A stretch of DNA of 39,038 nt, taken from positions 1 to 39,038 of the forward strand of contig QOVW01000080.1 in NCBI GenBank assembly GCA_003339605.1, written 5' to 3'. Below, one piece after another: positions 1 to 7,048 of this stretch (position 1 is the first letter of the stretch; every line of letters starts with the position of its first letter). The notes under the pieces are model-generated. The model did no database searches, was not told the DNA's origin, and saw only the letters and a program-made list of their open reading frames with translations. Made by a program: the position numbers and the translations under genes. The DNA comes from Spirobacillus cienkowskii. Lineage in GTDB: Bacteria; Bdellovibrionota_B; Oligoflexia; Silvanigrellales; Silvanigrellaceae.

Positions 1-1
1 C

Positions 2-64
2 GGTGGAAACGGTGGAAACGGTGGAAACGGTGGAAACGGCGGAAACGGCGGAAATGGCGGATAA
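2..64 (+). CDS. C-terminal end of a Gly-Gly-Asn repeat protein (partial)
   Basis: The first 61 bases read in one frame as uninterrupted Gly-Gly-Asn triplets, about seven copies of a 9-base unit GGTGGAAAC with late GGC and AAT variants. A TAA stop follows at 62-64. The gene therefore enters from the left and only its tail is visible. Such low-complexity Gly-rich tails occur in surface or secreted proteins, but nothing here shows a function. The near-identical DNA repeats could expand or contract by slippage. No start, signal peptide or domain can be judged. Confidence 0.6.
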   Translation, partial: GGNGGNGGNGGNGGNGGNGG

Positions 65-120
65 CAATTTAATTTGTACTTGACACAGTTTTTAGAACAC
101 TAACCAATTTCTTTACAAAT

Positions 121-132
121 ATTGTTAACAAT
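121..132. repeat. 12-bp perfect palindrome
   Basis: ATTGTTAACAAT is its own reverse complement. It lies in the 139-base gap between the Gly-rich gene end and the hisS end. A+T-rich palindromes occur by chance in such a genome, so an operator role is only a possibility. Confidence 0.25.
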
Positions 133-176
133 CATGGCGCAGAAGTAAGGCGACTTTCCTGTTTTTTAAAATTTAG

Positions 177-202
177 TTATCAAACGTGCCGACGCTTGAT
201 AA
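177..202 (-). terminator. Hairpin just after hisS, possible terminator
   Basis: TTATCAAACG and CGCTTGATAA flank the 6-base loop TGCCGA. On the minus strand the 10-bp stem pairs fully with one G-U pair, and it begins one base after the hisS stop. The following minus-strand bases are CTAAATTTT, so the U tract is short and displaced. It is a plausible but weak intrinsic terminator for hisS. Confidence 0.45.
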
Positions 203-203
203 T

Positions 204-1544
204 TTAAATGAAAGACATTAATTTTTCTTTAAAATTACTATAACCCTCTGCGTTATTTGTAAATGTTTCTTGCTGCCCTGAATGCAGCCATTTAACAGAA
301 AATGCATTTTTCTCCATTTCTTCTTGCCCAACAAATGCAACGGCTTTCGCACCTAATTTTTCGGCATTTTGAATTTGCTTGCCAAATTTGCTCTCAGTAA
401 TAGAAGTTTCTACATTTAAGTTGCGTGCGCGCAATTGTTTTGCAAGCTGTAACGCCATTAAGCGATCTGTTTGTGAAAAACGCAACACACACACATGAGT
501 TTCTTTAAATAAACGAGGAAGCAATCCATGAACTTCCATAAAATTTGTTAACGATACGTCTCCAACGCCATAACCAACACCTGGAAGTTCATCGCCACCA
601 AATGCACCCACCAAATTATCATAACGTCCACCACCAAACAGGGCGCGATGATTGTCGGGGTGAGTGTCAAACACCTCAAAAACCATGCCAGTATAGTAAT
701 CAAACCCTCGCATGATATCTGGAGCAAACTTTATACACTCACTCGATGTCAGTGTTGTTAAAATATCGAGCCTCTGTTTTAAGTCCTGTGCGCTTTGTGC
801 GTAAGGCCCTAACAAATCAATGACCTCATCAATAGACGCTTGTAAAAAAGTGTTAATAGATTTTATTTGTTTATCATTTAAGTTTAAATTTTGACATTGT
901 TGATTAAAATCTGATTCTGATAATTTATCTTTTTTATCAAACAAACGTAATATTGGTGAAATATTGTCTTGAGATATTTTAATAATATTAGCTAAAAATT
1001 GATTAATAATACCCCTATGATTTATTTTAACTTGAAAATCAGAATATTGCCCACCTAACGATCGCAATATATCAATGGCAGTCATAATGATTTCAACATC
1101 TTCATCAAGAGCATTGCCACCAAACAAATCAACATTGAGTTGATCAAACTCACGGAGTCGCCCACGCTGTGGTCTTTCAAAACGCATACACGTTGGAATG
1201 CTATACCAACGAATTGGTTTTAAAAGTTCTTTTTGTTTGGATGCAATCATTCTTGCTAAGGTGGGCGTCATTTCAGGACGGATCGCTAATTTCCTCTCTC
1301 CTTTATCTTGAAATGAATACAGTTGATCTTTCACAATTTCTTCACTAGACTTTGCTGCATACAATTCTAAATGTTCAACAAATGGCCCACTATATTCCTC
1401 GTAACCATAGGACTTTAATAATTGATGTATTTTAGAATTGACAAAATTCTTGATACGCTGTGCTTCAGGATAAAAATCCCTTGTACCTCTATATCCTTGT
1501 GTGCTTAAAATTGTTTTTTTGTTTTTGAGGAGATTTTGTGCCAT
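204..1544 (-). CDS. hisS: Histidyl-tRNA synthetase
   Basis: This class II aminoacyl-tRNA synthetase (446 aa) charges tRNA-His with histidine in the cytoplasm. Class II motif 2 is seen around IRPEMTPTLARM and the FERPQRGRLREF stretch. The histidine-specific motif RGFDYYTGMVFEV and the GGRYD segment are present. A C-terminal anticodon-binding domain of about 90 residues follows. Length is normal. The catalytic core is intact, which argues against the HisZ regulatory paralogue. The ATG at 1544 has AGGAA about 10 bases upstream. It is transcribed away from uppS, so the 236-base gap must hold divergent promoters. The GTRDFYP opening and RPQRGRLREF form resemble delta-proteobacterial or planctomycete enzymes more than the E. 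coli type. Confidence 0.97.
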   Translation of the reverse strand: MAQNLLKNKKTILSTQGYRGTRDFYPEAQRIKNFVNSKIHQLLKSYGYEEYSGPFVEHLELYAAKSSEEIVKDQLYSFQDKGERKLAIRPEMTPTLARMIASKQKELLKPIRWYSIPTCMRFERPQRGRLREFDQLNVDLFGGNALDEDVEIIMTAIDILRSLGGQYSDFQVKINHRGIINQFLANIIKISQDNISPILRLFDKKDKLSESDFNQQCQNLNLNDKQIKSINTFLQASIDEVIDLLGPYAQSAQDLKQRLDILTTLTSSECIKFAPDIMRGFDYYTGMVFEVFDTHPDNHRALFGGGRYDNLVGAFGGDELPGVGYGVGDVSLTNFMEVHGLLPRLFKETHVCVLRFSQTDRLMALQLAKQLRARNLNVETSITESKFGKQIQNAEKLGAKAVAFVGQEEMEKNAFSVKWLHSGQQETFTNNAEGYSNFKEKLMSFI

Positions 1545-1576
1545 AAGAAGTCAATTCCTAAATAAACTAAGGGAAT

Positions 1577-1596
1577 TTTCAAGCTGTTTCTTGAAA
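1577..1596. repeat. Inverted repeat in the hisS-uppS divergent region
   Basis: TTTCAAG and CTTGAAA (7-bp perfect arms) flank a 6-base loop, 33 bases upstream of the hisS start. On the minus strand it would sit in the hisS leader, as an operator or a leader hairpin. The rest of 1545-1780 holds only a 42-codon open frame without a good ribosome site. No confident promoter was found. Confidence 0.3.
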
Positions 1597-1780
1597 TACA
1601 AGAGGTTAATGTTTTGGGTTTATGATGTCAATTGCAAATCTTAGAACACGAAAGCTTGATCTAAAGAGATTACTTGTGCCAAATTGCATTCATGTTGCTG
1701 GGAGAATATCAATCAGTAAAAGGCTTTTAATTTTTTCGACTTATTTATGACGCGTTCATTATTAATACAGGTTTATTTCA

Positions 1781-2563
1781 ATGAATAATTTTTGTGAAAA
1801 ATGGGGCATTAACCCAACCTTACTACCAAATCATGTTGGCATTATTATGGACGGCAATGGCAGATGGGCAACAAAACGCCATTTACCGCGCATGGCGGGT
1901 CATCGTAAAGGCGTCGAGAAGGTGAAAGAAATTACCGAACTATGCGTCCAATTTAATATTAAAGCCCTAACTCTTTTTGCATTTTCTGAAGAAAATTGGC
2001 GTAGACCCGAAGATGAAGTCAGCAATATAATGGGATTGCTAAGATGGTATATTCGCAAAGAGCAAAAAATTATTATTGAAAACAACATTCAATTTAGAGT
2101 GATTGGCGATCGCAAAAAGCTCTCCACAGACATCATAGAGCTCATTACAAACTTAGAAGCCAAAACAATTCATAATACCGGAATGCATCTTTGTATTGCG
2201 CTGAGTTATGGCGCACGTGGCGAAATTCTGAGAGCAGTAAAAAAAGTTGTCGAGAAAGTAAATGATGGGTTAATTTATACTGACGATATTGATGAACAAA
2301 TCTTTGAGGCGCACCTCGACACAGCAGGCATTCCAACCCTCGACATGTTTATTCGAACAAGTGGAGAATACCGGGTTAGTAATTTTCTTTTATGGCAACT
2401 CGCTTATGCTGAAATGTTTTTTAGTGAAGTGTTATGGCCAGATTTTGATTCAGAAAAATTTGTAAACCTTCTACGACAATTCGCCTTACGCGAACGCCGT
2501 TTTGGCATGACTTCAGATCAAATTCTCACAAGCAGCACCTACTTTAAAACAGTTTCAAAATAA
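1781..2563 (+). CDS. uppS: Undecaprenyl diphosphate synthase
   Basis: This cis-prenyltransferase condenses isopentenyl diphosphate onto farnesyl diphosphate to make the C55 lipid carrier for peptidoglycan and O-antigen. The signature HVGIIMDGNGRWA lies at residues 18-30 with catalytic Asp24. The second signature, RTSGEYRVSNFLLWQ then AYAE, is near the C-terminus. At 260 aa it has the usual length. The start ATG has AGG about 9 bases upstream. rseP begins 18 bases after its stop. In many proteobacteria cdsA and dxr sit between these two genes; here both are missing from the cluster. Confidence 0.97.
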   Translation: MNNFCEKWGINPTLLPNHVGIIMDGNGRWATKRHLPRMAGHRKGVEKVKEITELCVQFNIKALTLFAFSEENWRRPEDEVSNIMGLLRWYIRKEQKIIIENNIQFRVIGDRKKLSTDIIELITNLEAKTIHNTGMHLCIALSYGARGEILRAVKKVVEKVNDGLIYTDDIDEQIFEAHLDTAGIPTLDMFIRTSGEYRVSNFLLWQLAYAEMFFSEVLWPDFDSEKFVNLLRQFALRERRFGMTSDQILTSSTYFKTVSK

Positions 2564-2581
2564 CGAGGTCATTTATTAACA

Positions 2582-4372
2582 ATGGACATTCTTCAAGCAG
2601 TTTTTTCAAATACAATTGTTGCATTTATTATTTTAATTGGTGTTGTTGTATTTGTTCATGAGCTTGGACATTTTTTAGCAGGAAAAATCTTTGGTTTAGA
2701 AATTGAAGAATTTAGTATTGGCTTTGGTCCAAAGGCATTTTCAATTCGCAAAAACAATACAGACTACCGCATCAATTGGTTGCCGTTAGGGGGCTATGTT
2801 CGTTTTTATGGCTCCGATCTAGAAACCAACGTGCCAATTGAAAAAAAAGAAAAATCAATTCTTCATGCAAAACTTTACAAAAGAGCCATTGTTGCTTTTG
2901 CAGGACCACTGGCAAACTTTATTTTAAGTTTATGTATCATGGTTGGCATGGCGTTCTACGGCATACCAGAAAATCCCGCTGTCGTTTCTGTGTTGCCAAA
3001 CTCTATTGCAGAGCAATCGGGTCTAAAAACTGGCGATAAAGTTATTAAAATTAATGAAAAAAACATTAAAAACTGGAAAGATTTTTCTAATATTGTCAGC
3101 AATTCTCCAGAAAAATCGTTAAACTTCACTATTGTCAGAGATGATCAAGAAAAATCTTTAGTTTTAACACCACAAAAACAAGAAATAGAAACTCCTCTTG
3201 GCAATAAACAAACGTCGGGACGCATTGGCGTAACAGCAACCTTTACATCTTCGCATTTATTTATTGATAAAAAAAATTTTTTAAGTGAAGTGGGACTAAA
3301 AACTGGGGATAAAATAGTTTCGATTAATAATATAAAAATTGATTTTCTTTTTCAATTTATCAATGCAATGGAAACAATAACCAAAACCCATTCGCAAAAT
3401 GAACTTGCTAAAAAAATATATGCAAGAACAACTTCTATTACTCCAGTTAACATTGAATATTTAACAACAAATAACGTAACTAAAAAAATCCAAATTAACT
3501 TTGACACACCTAATTTTTACAACTGGGCGCAAAAAATTGTGCAGCAAAAACTAGAAAAATCATTAAGCTGGCAAGACACATTGCTCTCTGCAGATCAAAC
3601 AATTGGCAATTATGACACTTTGCAACACAATGACAAACGCGAACCCGCATTTCATGCTTGGCAAAAATGTGGACTTTTATCAGGAGATACCATTGTCGCT
3701 ATTGAAGGTGTAGGTAAAATTACATCGCCATTTCAAATATACAACTGGCTTGATGATGCTCCTAAAGCATTTTCAGCAAATAACAAAAATGCAATATTAC
3801 ACTCAAAAATTAACGTCATCTCAGAACAAGGATTTTTAAAACCACTCAGTTGCGAAATTCCGCTACGAATAGGTTTTGATCATTTAAACAGAGAGCATGT
3901 TTTTTTAGATTTTCCTCTGCAATTTAAATCATATATGGCAGTCATGCCTGTTCATTTATCTAAAGCAAATTCTATTCGAGATGCTTTGCAAATAGGTTTT
4001 AACGCCGTACAACAGCAAATTTTGTTAACCTACAATGCAATTAAAATGCTTTTTACGGGTTCAATTCCATTATCAAACTTAGGTGGCCCTATTGCCATTG
4101 CGTCAGTTGCTGGGGATGCAGCAAAAGGCGGACTTGTTGTTTTTCTTTTGACAATGGCATTTATTAGCACAAATATTGGCCTCATGAACTTGCTACCTTT
4201 GCCGGCGCTCGATGGAGGCATGTTGTTACTTCATGGAGTGGAAGCCGCGTATGGCAAACCCTTACCAAAATCTGTGCAAATTGCGATTCAACGAATAGGT
4301 GTGATTTTCATAATTTTTTTATTTATTATTGTTTTTTATAATGACCTTTTACGATTGATTCGTTTTTATTAA
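2582..4372 (+). CDS. rseP: RseP-type intramembrane site-2 zinc protease, enlarged
   Basis: A membrane-embedded metalloprotease that in related bacteria cleaves anti-sigma factors and signal-peptide remnants inside the inner membrane. The zinc motif HELGH is at residues 26-30 in the first membrane segment. The second active-site motif NLLPLPALDGG has its Asp at about residue 544, followed by the last membrane helix. At 596 aa it is well above the usual ~450. The extra length is in the periplasmic part. PDZ-like segments are visible around residues 135-200 (SGLKTGDKVIKIN), 230-265 (GLKTGDKIVSIN) and 360-400 (CGLLSGDTIVAIEG), so there may be three instead of two. It lies between uppS and the tsaB-like gene and is probably co-transcribed with both. 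Confidence 0.93.
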   Translation: MDILQAVFSNTIVAFIILIGVVVFVHELGHFLAGKIFGLEIEEFSIGFGPKAFSIRKNNTDYRINWLPLGGYVRFYGSDLETNVPIEKKEKSILHAKLYKRAIVAFAGPLANFILSLCIMVGMAFYGIPENPAVVSVLPNSIAEQSGLKTGDKVIKINEKNIKNWKDFSNIVSNSPEKSLNFTIVRDDQEKSLVLTPQKQEIETPLGNKQTSGRIGVTATFTSSHLFIDKKNFLSEVGLKTGDKIVSINNIKIDFLFQFINAMETITKTHSQNELAKKIYARTTSITPVNIEYLTTNNVTKKIQINFDTPNFYNWAQKIVQQKLEKSLSWQDTLLSADQTIGNYDTLQHNDKREPAFHAWQKCGLLSGDTIVAIEGVGKITSPFQIYNWLDDAPKAFSANNKNAILHSKINVISEQGFLKPLSCEIPLRIGFDHLNREHVFLDFPLQFKSYMAVMPVHLSKANSIRDALQIGFNAVQQQILLTYNAIKMLFTGSIPLSNLGGPIAIASVAGDAAKGGLVVFLLTMAFISTNIGLMNLLPLPALDGGMLLLHGVEAAYGKPLPKSVQIAIQRIGVIFIIFLFIIVFYNDLLRLIRFY

Positions 4373-4383
4373 GGAAATACTTC

Positions 4384-5028
4384 GTGCTTCTTCAATGTCA
4401 ACAACCTCTGTTACTTTTGCTTACCCACCGCAGAGGTGCTGCCATGTTTCTCTGTTCAGACACTAAAAATCTGTCTAATTTTTTAATTTCAGAAAAAAAT
4501 ATTTTCTCTATTTTGTTAAGCAATTTACAAAATAAAATTCAAACAGAAAATGTTGAGTATCTAAAATTTGATGGACTTATTTTTACGCGAGCAATAGGAA
4601 AAACAGCAGAAAACTTATATTTATTGTATACAAAAACGCTAGAATTAGCAAATTTAACTCCTCATCAAATTAAAACAATTGTTGTAGGAATTGGTCCAGG
4701 CTCGTTTACAGGACTCAGACTAGGTTGTGCTTTTATTAACGGAATGAAAGTTGCAAATATCACAACACATCTTTTACCTGTTGCAACTTTATTAACCCCA
4801 GAGCTATTATCAATCTGTGAAAGTCAAAATTGCAAAAACATATGCATTGAGCAACTCGATGAATTTTCTGAAGATGACGAGTCTTCTGGGAATGTCACTT
4901 TTTTTGATTTGCTGATTTGCTTACAGAAAGCTCACAGTGAAAAACGCAATTTTGTAGAATCTCTCATTCCTGAATACGGAAAAGAGCCGGGTCCTGTCGT
5001 AAAATTAAAAGAGGAAATGGGATTATGA
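4384..5028 (+). CDS. tsaB: Diverged TsaB-like protein (tRNA t6A synthesis)
   Basis: TsaB is the scaffold partner of TsaD in making threonylcarbamoyladenosine at position 37 of tRNAs. The hallmark VGIGPGSFTGLRLG is present near residues 101-114, followed by a short helical region. At 214 aa it is near the lower end of the family. The N-terminus is unusual: the normal ILAIDTS strand-loop is replaced by LLLLLTHRRGAAMFLCSD, so the ancestral nucleotide-binding loop is not recognisable. The GTG start at 4384 is backed by AAGGAA at 4371-4376; an ATG at 4444 is the alternative. Its stop overlaps pssA by four bases (ATGA), indicating translational coupling. Family assignment is good; retained function is less certain. 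Confidence 0.75.
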   Translation: MLLQCQQPLLLLLTHRRGAAMFLCSDTKNLSNFLISEKNIFSILLSNLQNKIQTENVEYLKFDGLIFTRAIGKTAENLYLLYTKTLELANLTPHQIKTIVVGIGPGSFTGLRLGCAFINGMKVANITTHLLPVATLLTPELLSICESQNCKNICIEQLDEFSEDDESSGNVTFFDLLICLQKAHSEKRNFVESLIPEYGKEPGPVVKLKEEMGL

Positions 5029-5927
5029 AACCTGATATCCATAACGAAGTAATTCAAAATGAACCTATCCAAAATGTGAACTTTATTGAAAGACGAAAAA
5101 AAGTTAAGTCTAGTATTTATTTATTACCAAATCTTATTACAGCATCTTCGCTTTTTTTTGGACTTTTAGCAATTAAATACTCTATTGATGGCAGAATGAG
5201 TGGTGATATCAAAGAATTTGTGTTTGCAGCCTATGCGATTCTTGTTGCAGGGATCTGTGATGGACTCGATGGCAGCGTTGCGCGGCTTACTCATACGCAA
5301 AGCTCATTTGGCGTGCAACTCGATTCACTTTGTGATCTGGTGTCTTTTGGCATCGCTCCTGCAGTTGTGATTTACAATTATGCGTTAAACGATTTTTTTC
5401 GCTTGGGATTTTGCGTCGCTTTTATTTATGCCGCATGTGGAGCGTTACGACTCGCACGTTTTAATGTGCAAAGCGCAATGGGTAAGACAAACGGTAGCTT
5501 TACAGGAATCCCAATTCCAATGGCCGCTGCGCCACTCGCAGTTTTTATTATGGCACAAAATGAACTGTTATCATGGACATTAGAAACACACAGTTCTTGG
5601 GAAGTGTATTTGGCAAATACCTTAACACTCCCAGAAGTTCGTAATTATACATTGTTAGTCATTACCTTTTTACTTGCACTAGGAATGATCTCTACTTTTG
5701 AATATTTGAGTCATAAATCTATTCATTTACCCCGAAAAAGACCATTCCGTTTTTTAGCTACTGTTTTAATTATATGTGCCATATTTTTTATTTTGCAGTT
5801 TGTTGTTTCCTTGGCACTCCTTTTAGTCATATATTCCATTCATGGTCCTATTCTTTGGCTGTTTACTAAAAAAGACAAAGCAGCAGAAGAAGAAGAATTG
5901 TTTGAAGTCGGACAACATTCTGAATAA
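5025..5927 (+). CDS. pssA: CDP-diacylglycerol-serine O-phosphatidyltransferase
   Basis: Makes phosphatidylserine, the precursor of phosphatidylethanolamine, from CDP-diacylglycerol and serine in the inner membrane. The CDP-alcohol phosphotransferase motif D-x2-DG-x2-AR-x8-G-x3-D-x3-D is complete, starting at Asp79 (DGLDGSVAR, then FGVQLDSLCD). Several hydrophobic segments surround it, and the C-terminus is acidic. Length (300 aa) fits the Bacillus-type integral membrane enzyme, not the soluble E. coli type. It overlaps the tsaB-like gene by four bases, so the two are coupled. A short gap leads to asd. Confidence 0.92.
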   Translation: MKPDIHNEVIQNEPIQNVNFIERRKKVKSSIYLLPNLITASSLFFGLLAIKYSIDGRMSGDIKEFVFAAYAILVAGICDGLDGSVARLTHTQSSFGVQLDSLCDLVSFGIAPAVVIYNYALNDFFRLGFCVAFIYAACGALRLARFNVQSAMGKTNGSFTGIPIPMAAAPLAVFIMAQNELLSWTLETHSSWEVYLANTLTLPEVRNYTLLVITFLLALGMISTFEYLSHKSIHLPRKRPFRFLATVLIICAIFFILQFVVSLALLLVIYSIHGPILWLFTKKDKAAEEEELFEVGQHSE

Positions 5928-5950
5928 TTTTTTTTGATTGAGGCTTATTT

Positions 5951-7033
5951 ATGCTCGAACTTACTATTGGGATTGTTGGTGCGACAGGTGTTGTTGGACA
6001 AACTGCAATTGATATATTAACGGAGTCATTTACAGGATTTCGTGTAAAAAATTTAAAATTGTTTGCATCTCGCGCATCTGTTGGAAAAATTATTAATTTT
6101 AATAATAAAAAAATTCAAATTGAAGACGTTAATTTTGAATCATTAGCAACATGCCATGTGCTCCTTTTTGCGACTGATAGCAAAATTGCTTTAGAATTTA
6201 TTCCTAAACTTGCAGAAAAAGGAGTTCTTTGTATTGACAAGTCTTCAGCATTTCGCAACCACACGCAAGTTCCTTTAGTGGTTCCTGAAATTAATGGCGA
6301 GCTTCTCTCTAAAGAAAATATGCTCAATTTTCCTGTGATTGCAAGCCCAAATTGTTGTACAATTCCATTAGTGATGGTGTTAAAACCACTTTATCAAAAA
6401 TTCAAACTTCAACGGGCAATTGTCTCAACCTATCAAAGTGTCTCGGGAGCAGGAAGACCTGCAATGGAAGTTCTGACCGAAGAAACAAAAAACTTTTTTT
6501 CAAGCCATGATCTTGCGTGTAGCAAATCAGAAATATTTCCCAAATCAATTGCATTTAATGTCATGCCCTTTGTTGCAGCAATTCTTGAAGATGGGTCTAC
6601 AGATGAAGAAGCAAAAATTGTGGCTGAAACAAGAAAAATACTCAATAACAACCTATTTCCAATTGCAGCAACAAGTGTGCGTGTGCCAACGTTTGTAGGA
6701 CATGGAGAGGCAGTCACTCTAGAATTTGCAAACAAAGTTTCAATTCAAGAGATCAAAGCAGCTCTCTCCCAAATTTCGGGATTGTGCATTATTGACGCAT
6801 TATCCTCCAAAGATGAAGAGTTTGAAGAATTTGGAGAATTTGTCACCCCTCGCGAAGCCCATGGAAAAGATCACGTGTTTGTAAGTCGTATACGTCAGGT
6901 CGAATGTTTTGAAAATGGCGTCTCTCTTTGGATCGTGTGTGATAATCTGCGCAAAGGGGCCGCACTCAATGCAATTCAAATGATTGAAGAATGCGCACTC
7001 AATGGAACATTGGCATCACTCATCAACAAATAA
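5951..7033 (+). CDS. asd: Aspartate-semialdehyde dehydrogenase
   Basis: Reduces aspartyl phosphate to aspartate semialdehyde with NADPH, the branch point to lysine/diaminopimelate, threonine and methionine. The N-terminal nucleotide-binding motif IGIVGATGVVGQ is present. The catalytic cysteine is Cys135 in SPNCCTIP, where most enzymes have NCST. RVPTFVGHGEAVTLEF and the C-terminal KGAALNAIQMIE are family signatures. At 360 aa it is slightly longer than the usual 330-345. The gene follows pssA by 23 bases. Confidence 0.95.
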   Translation: MLELTIGIVGATGVVGQTAIDILTESFTGFRVKNLKLFASRASVGKIINFNNKKIQIEDVNFESLATCHVLLFATDSKIALEFIPKLAEKGVLCIDKSSAFRNHTQVPLVVPEINGELLSKENMLNFPVIASPNCCTIPLVMVLKPLYQKFKLQRAIVSTYQSVSGAGRPAMEVLTEETKNFFSSHDLACSKSEIFPKSIAFNVMPFVAAILEDGSTDEEAKIVAETRKILNNNLFPIAATSVRVPTFVGHGEAVTLEFANKVSIQEIKAALSQISGLCIIDALSSKDEEFEEFGEFVTPREAHGKDHVFVSRIRQVECFENGVSLWIVCDNLRKGAALNAIQMIEECALNGTLASLINK

Positions 7034-7048
7034 AATACGGATTTTTAA

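Noticed and set aside
1622-1750. 42-codon plus-strand open frame in the hisS-uppS gap
   Set aside because: It has no good ribosome site, no recognisable product, and lies where divergent promoters are expected.
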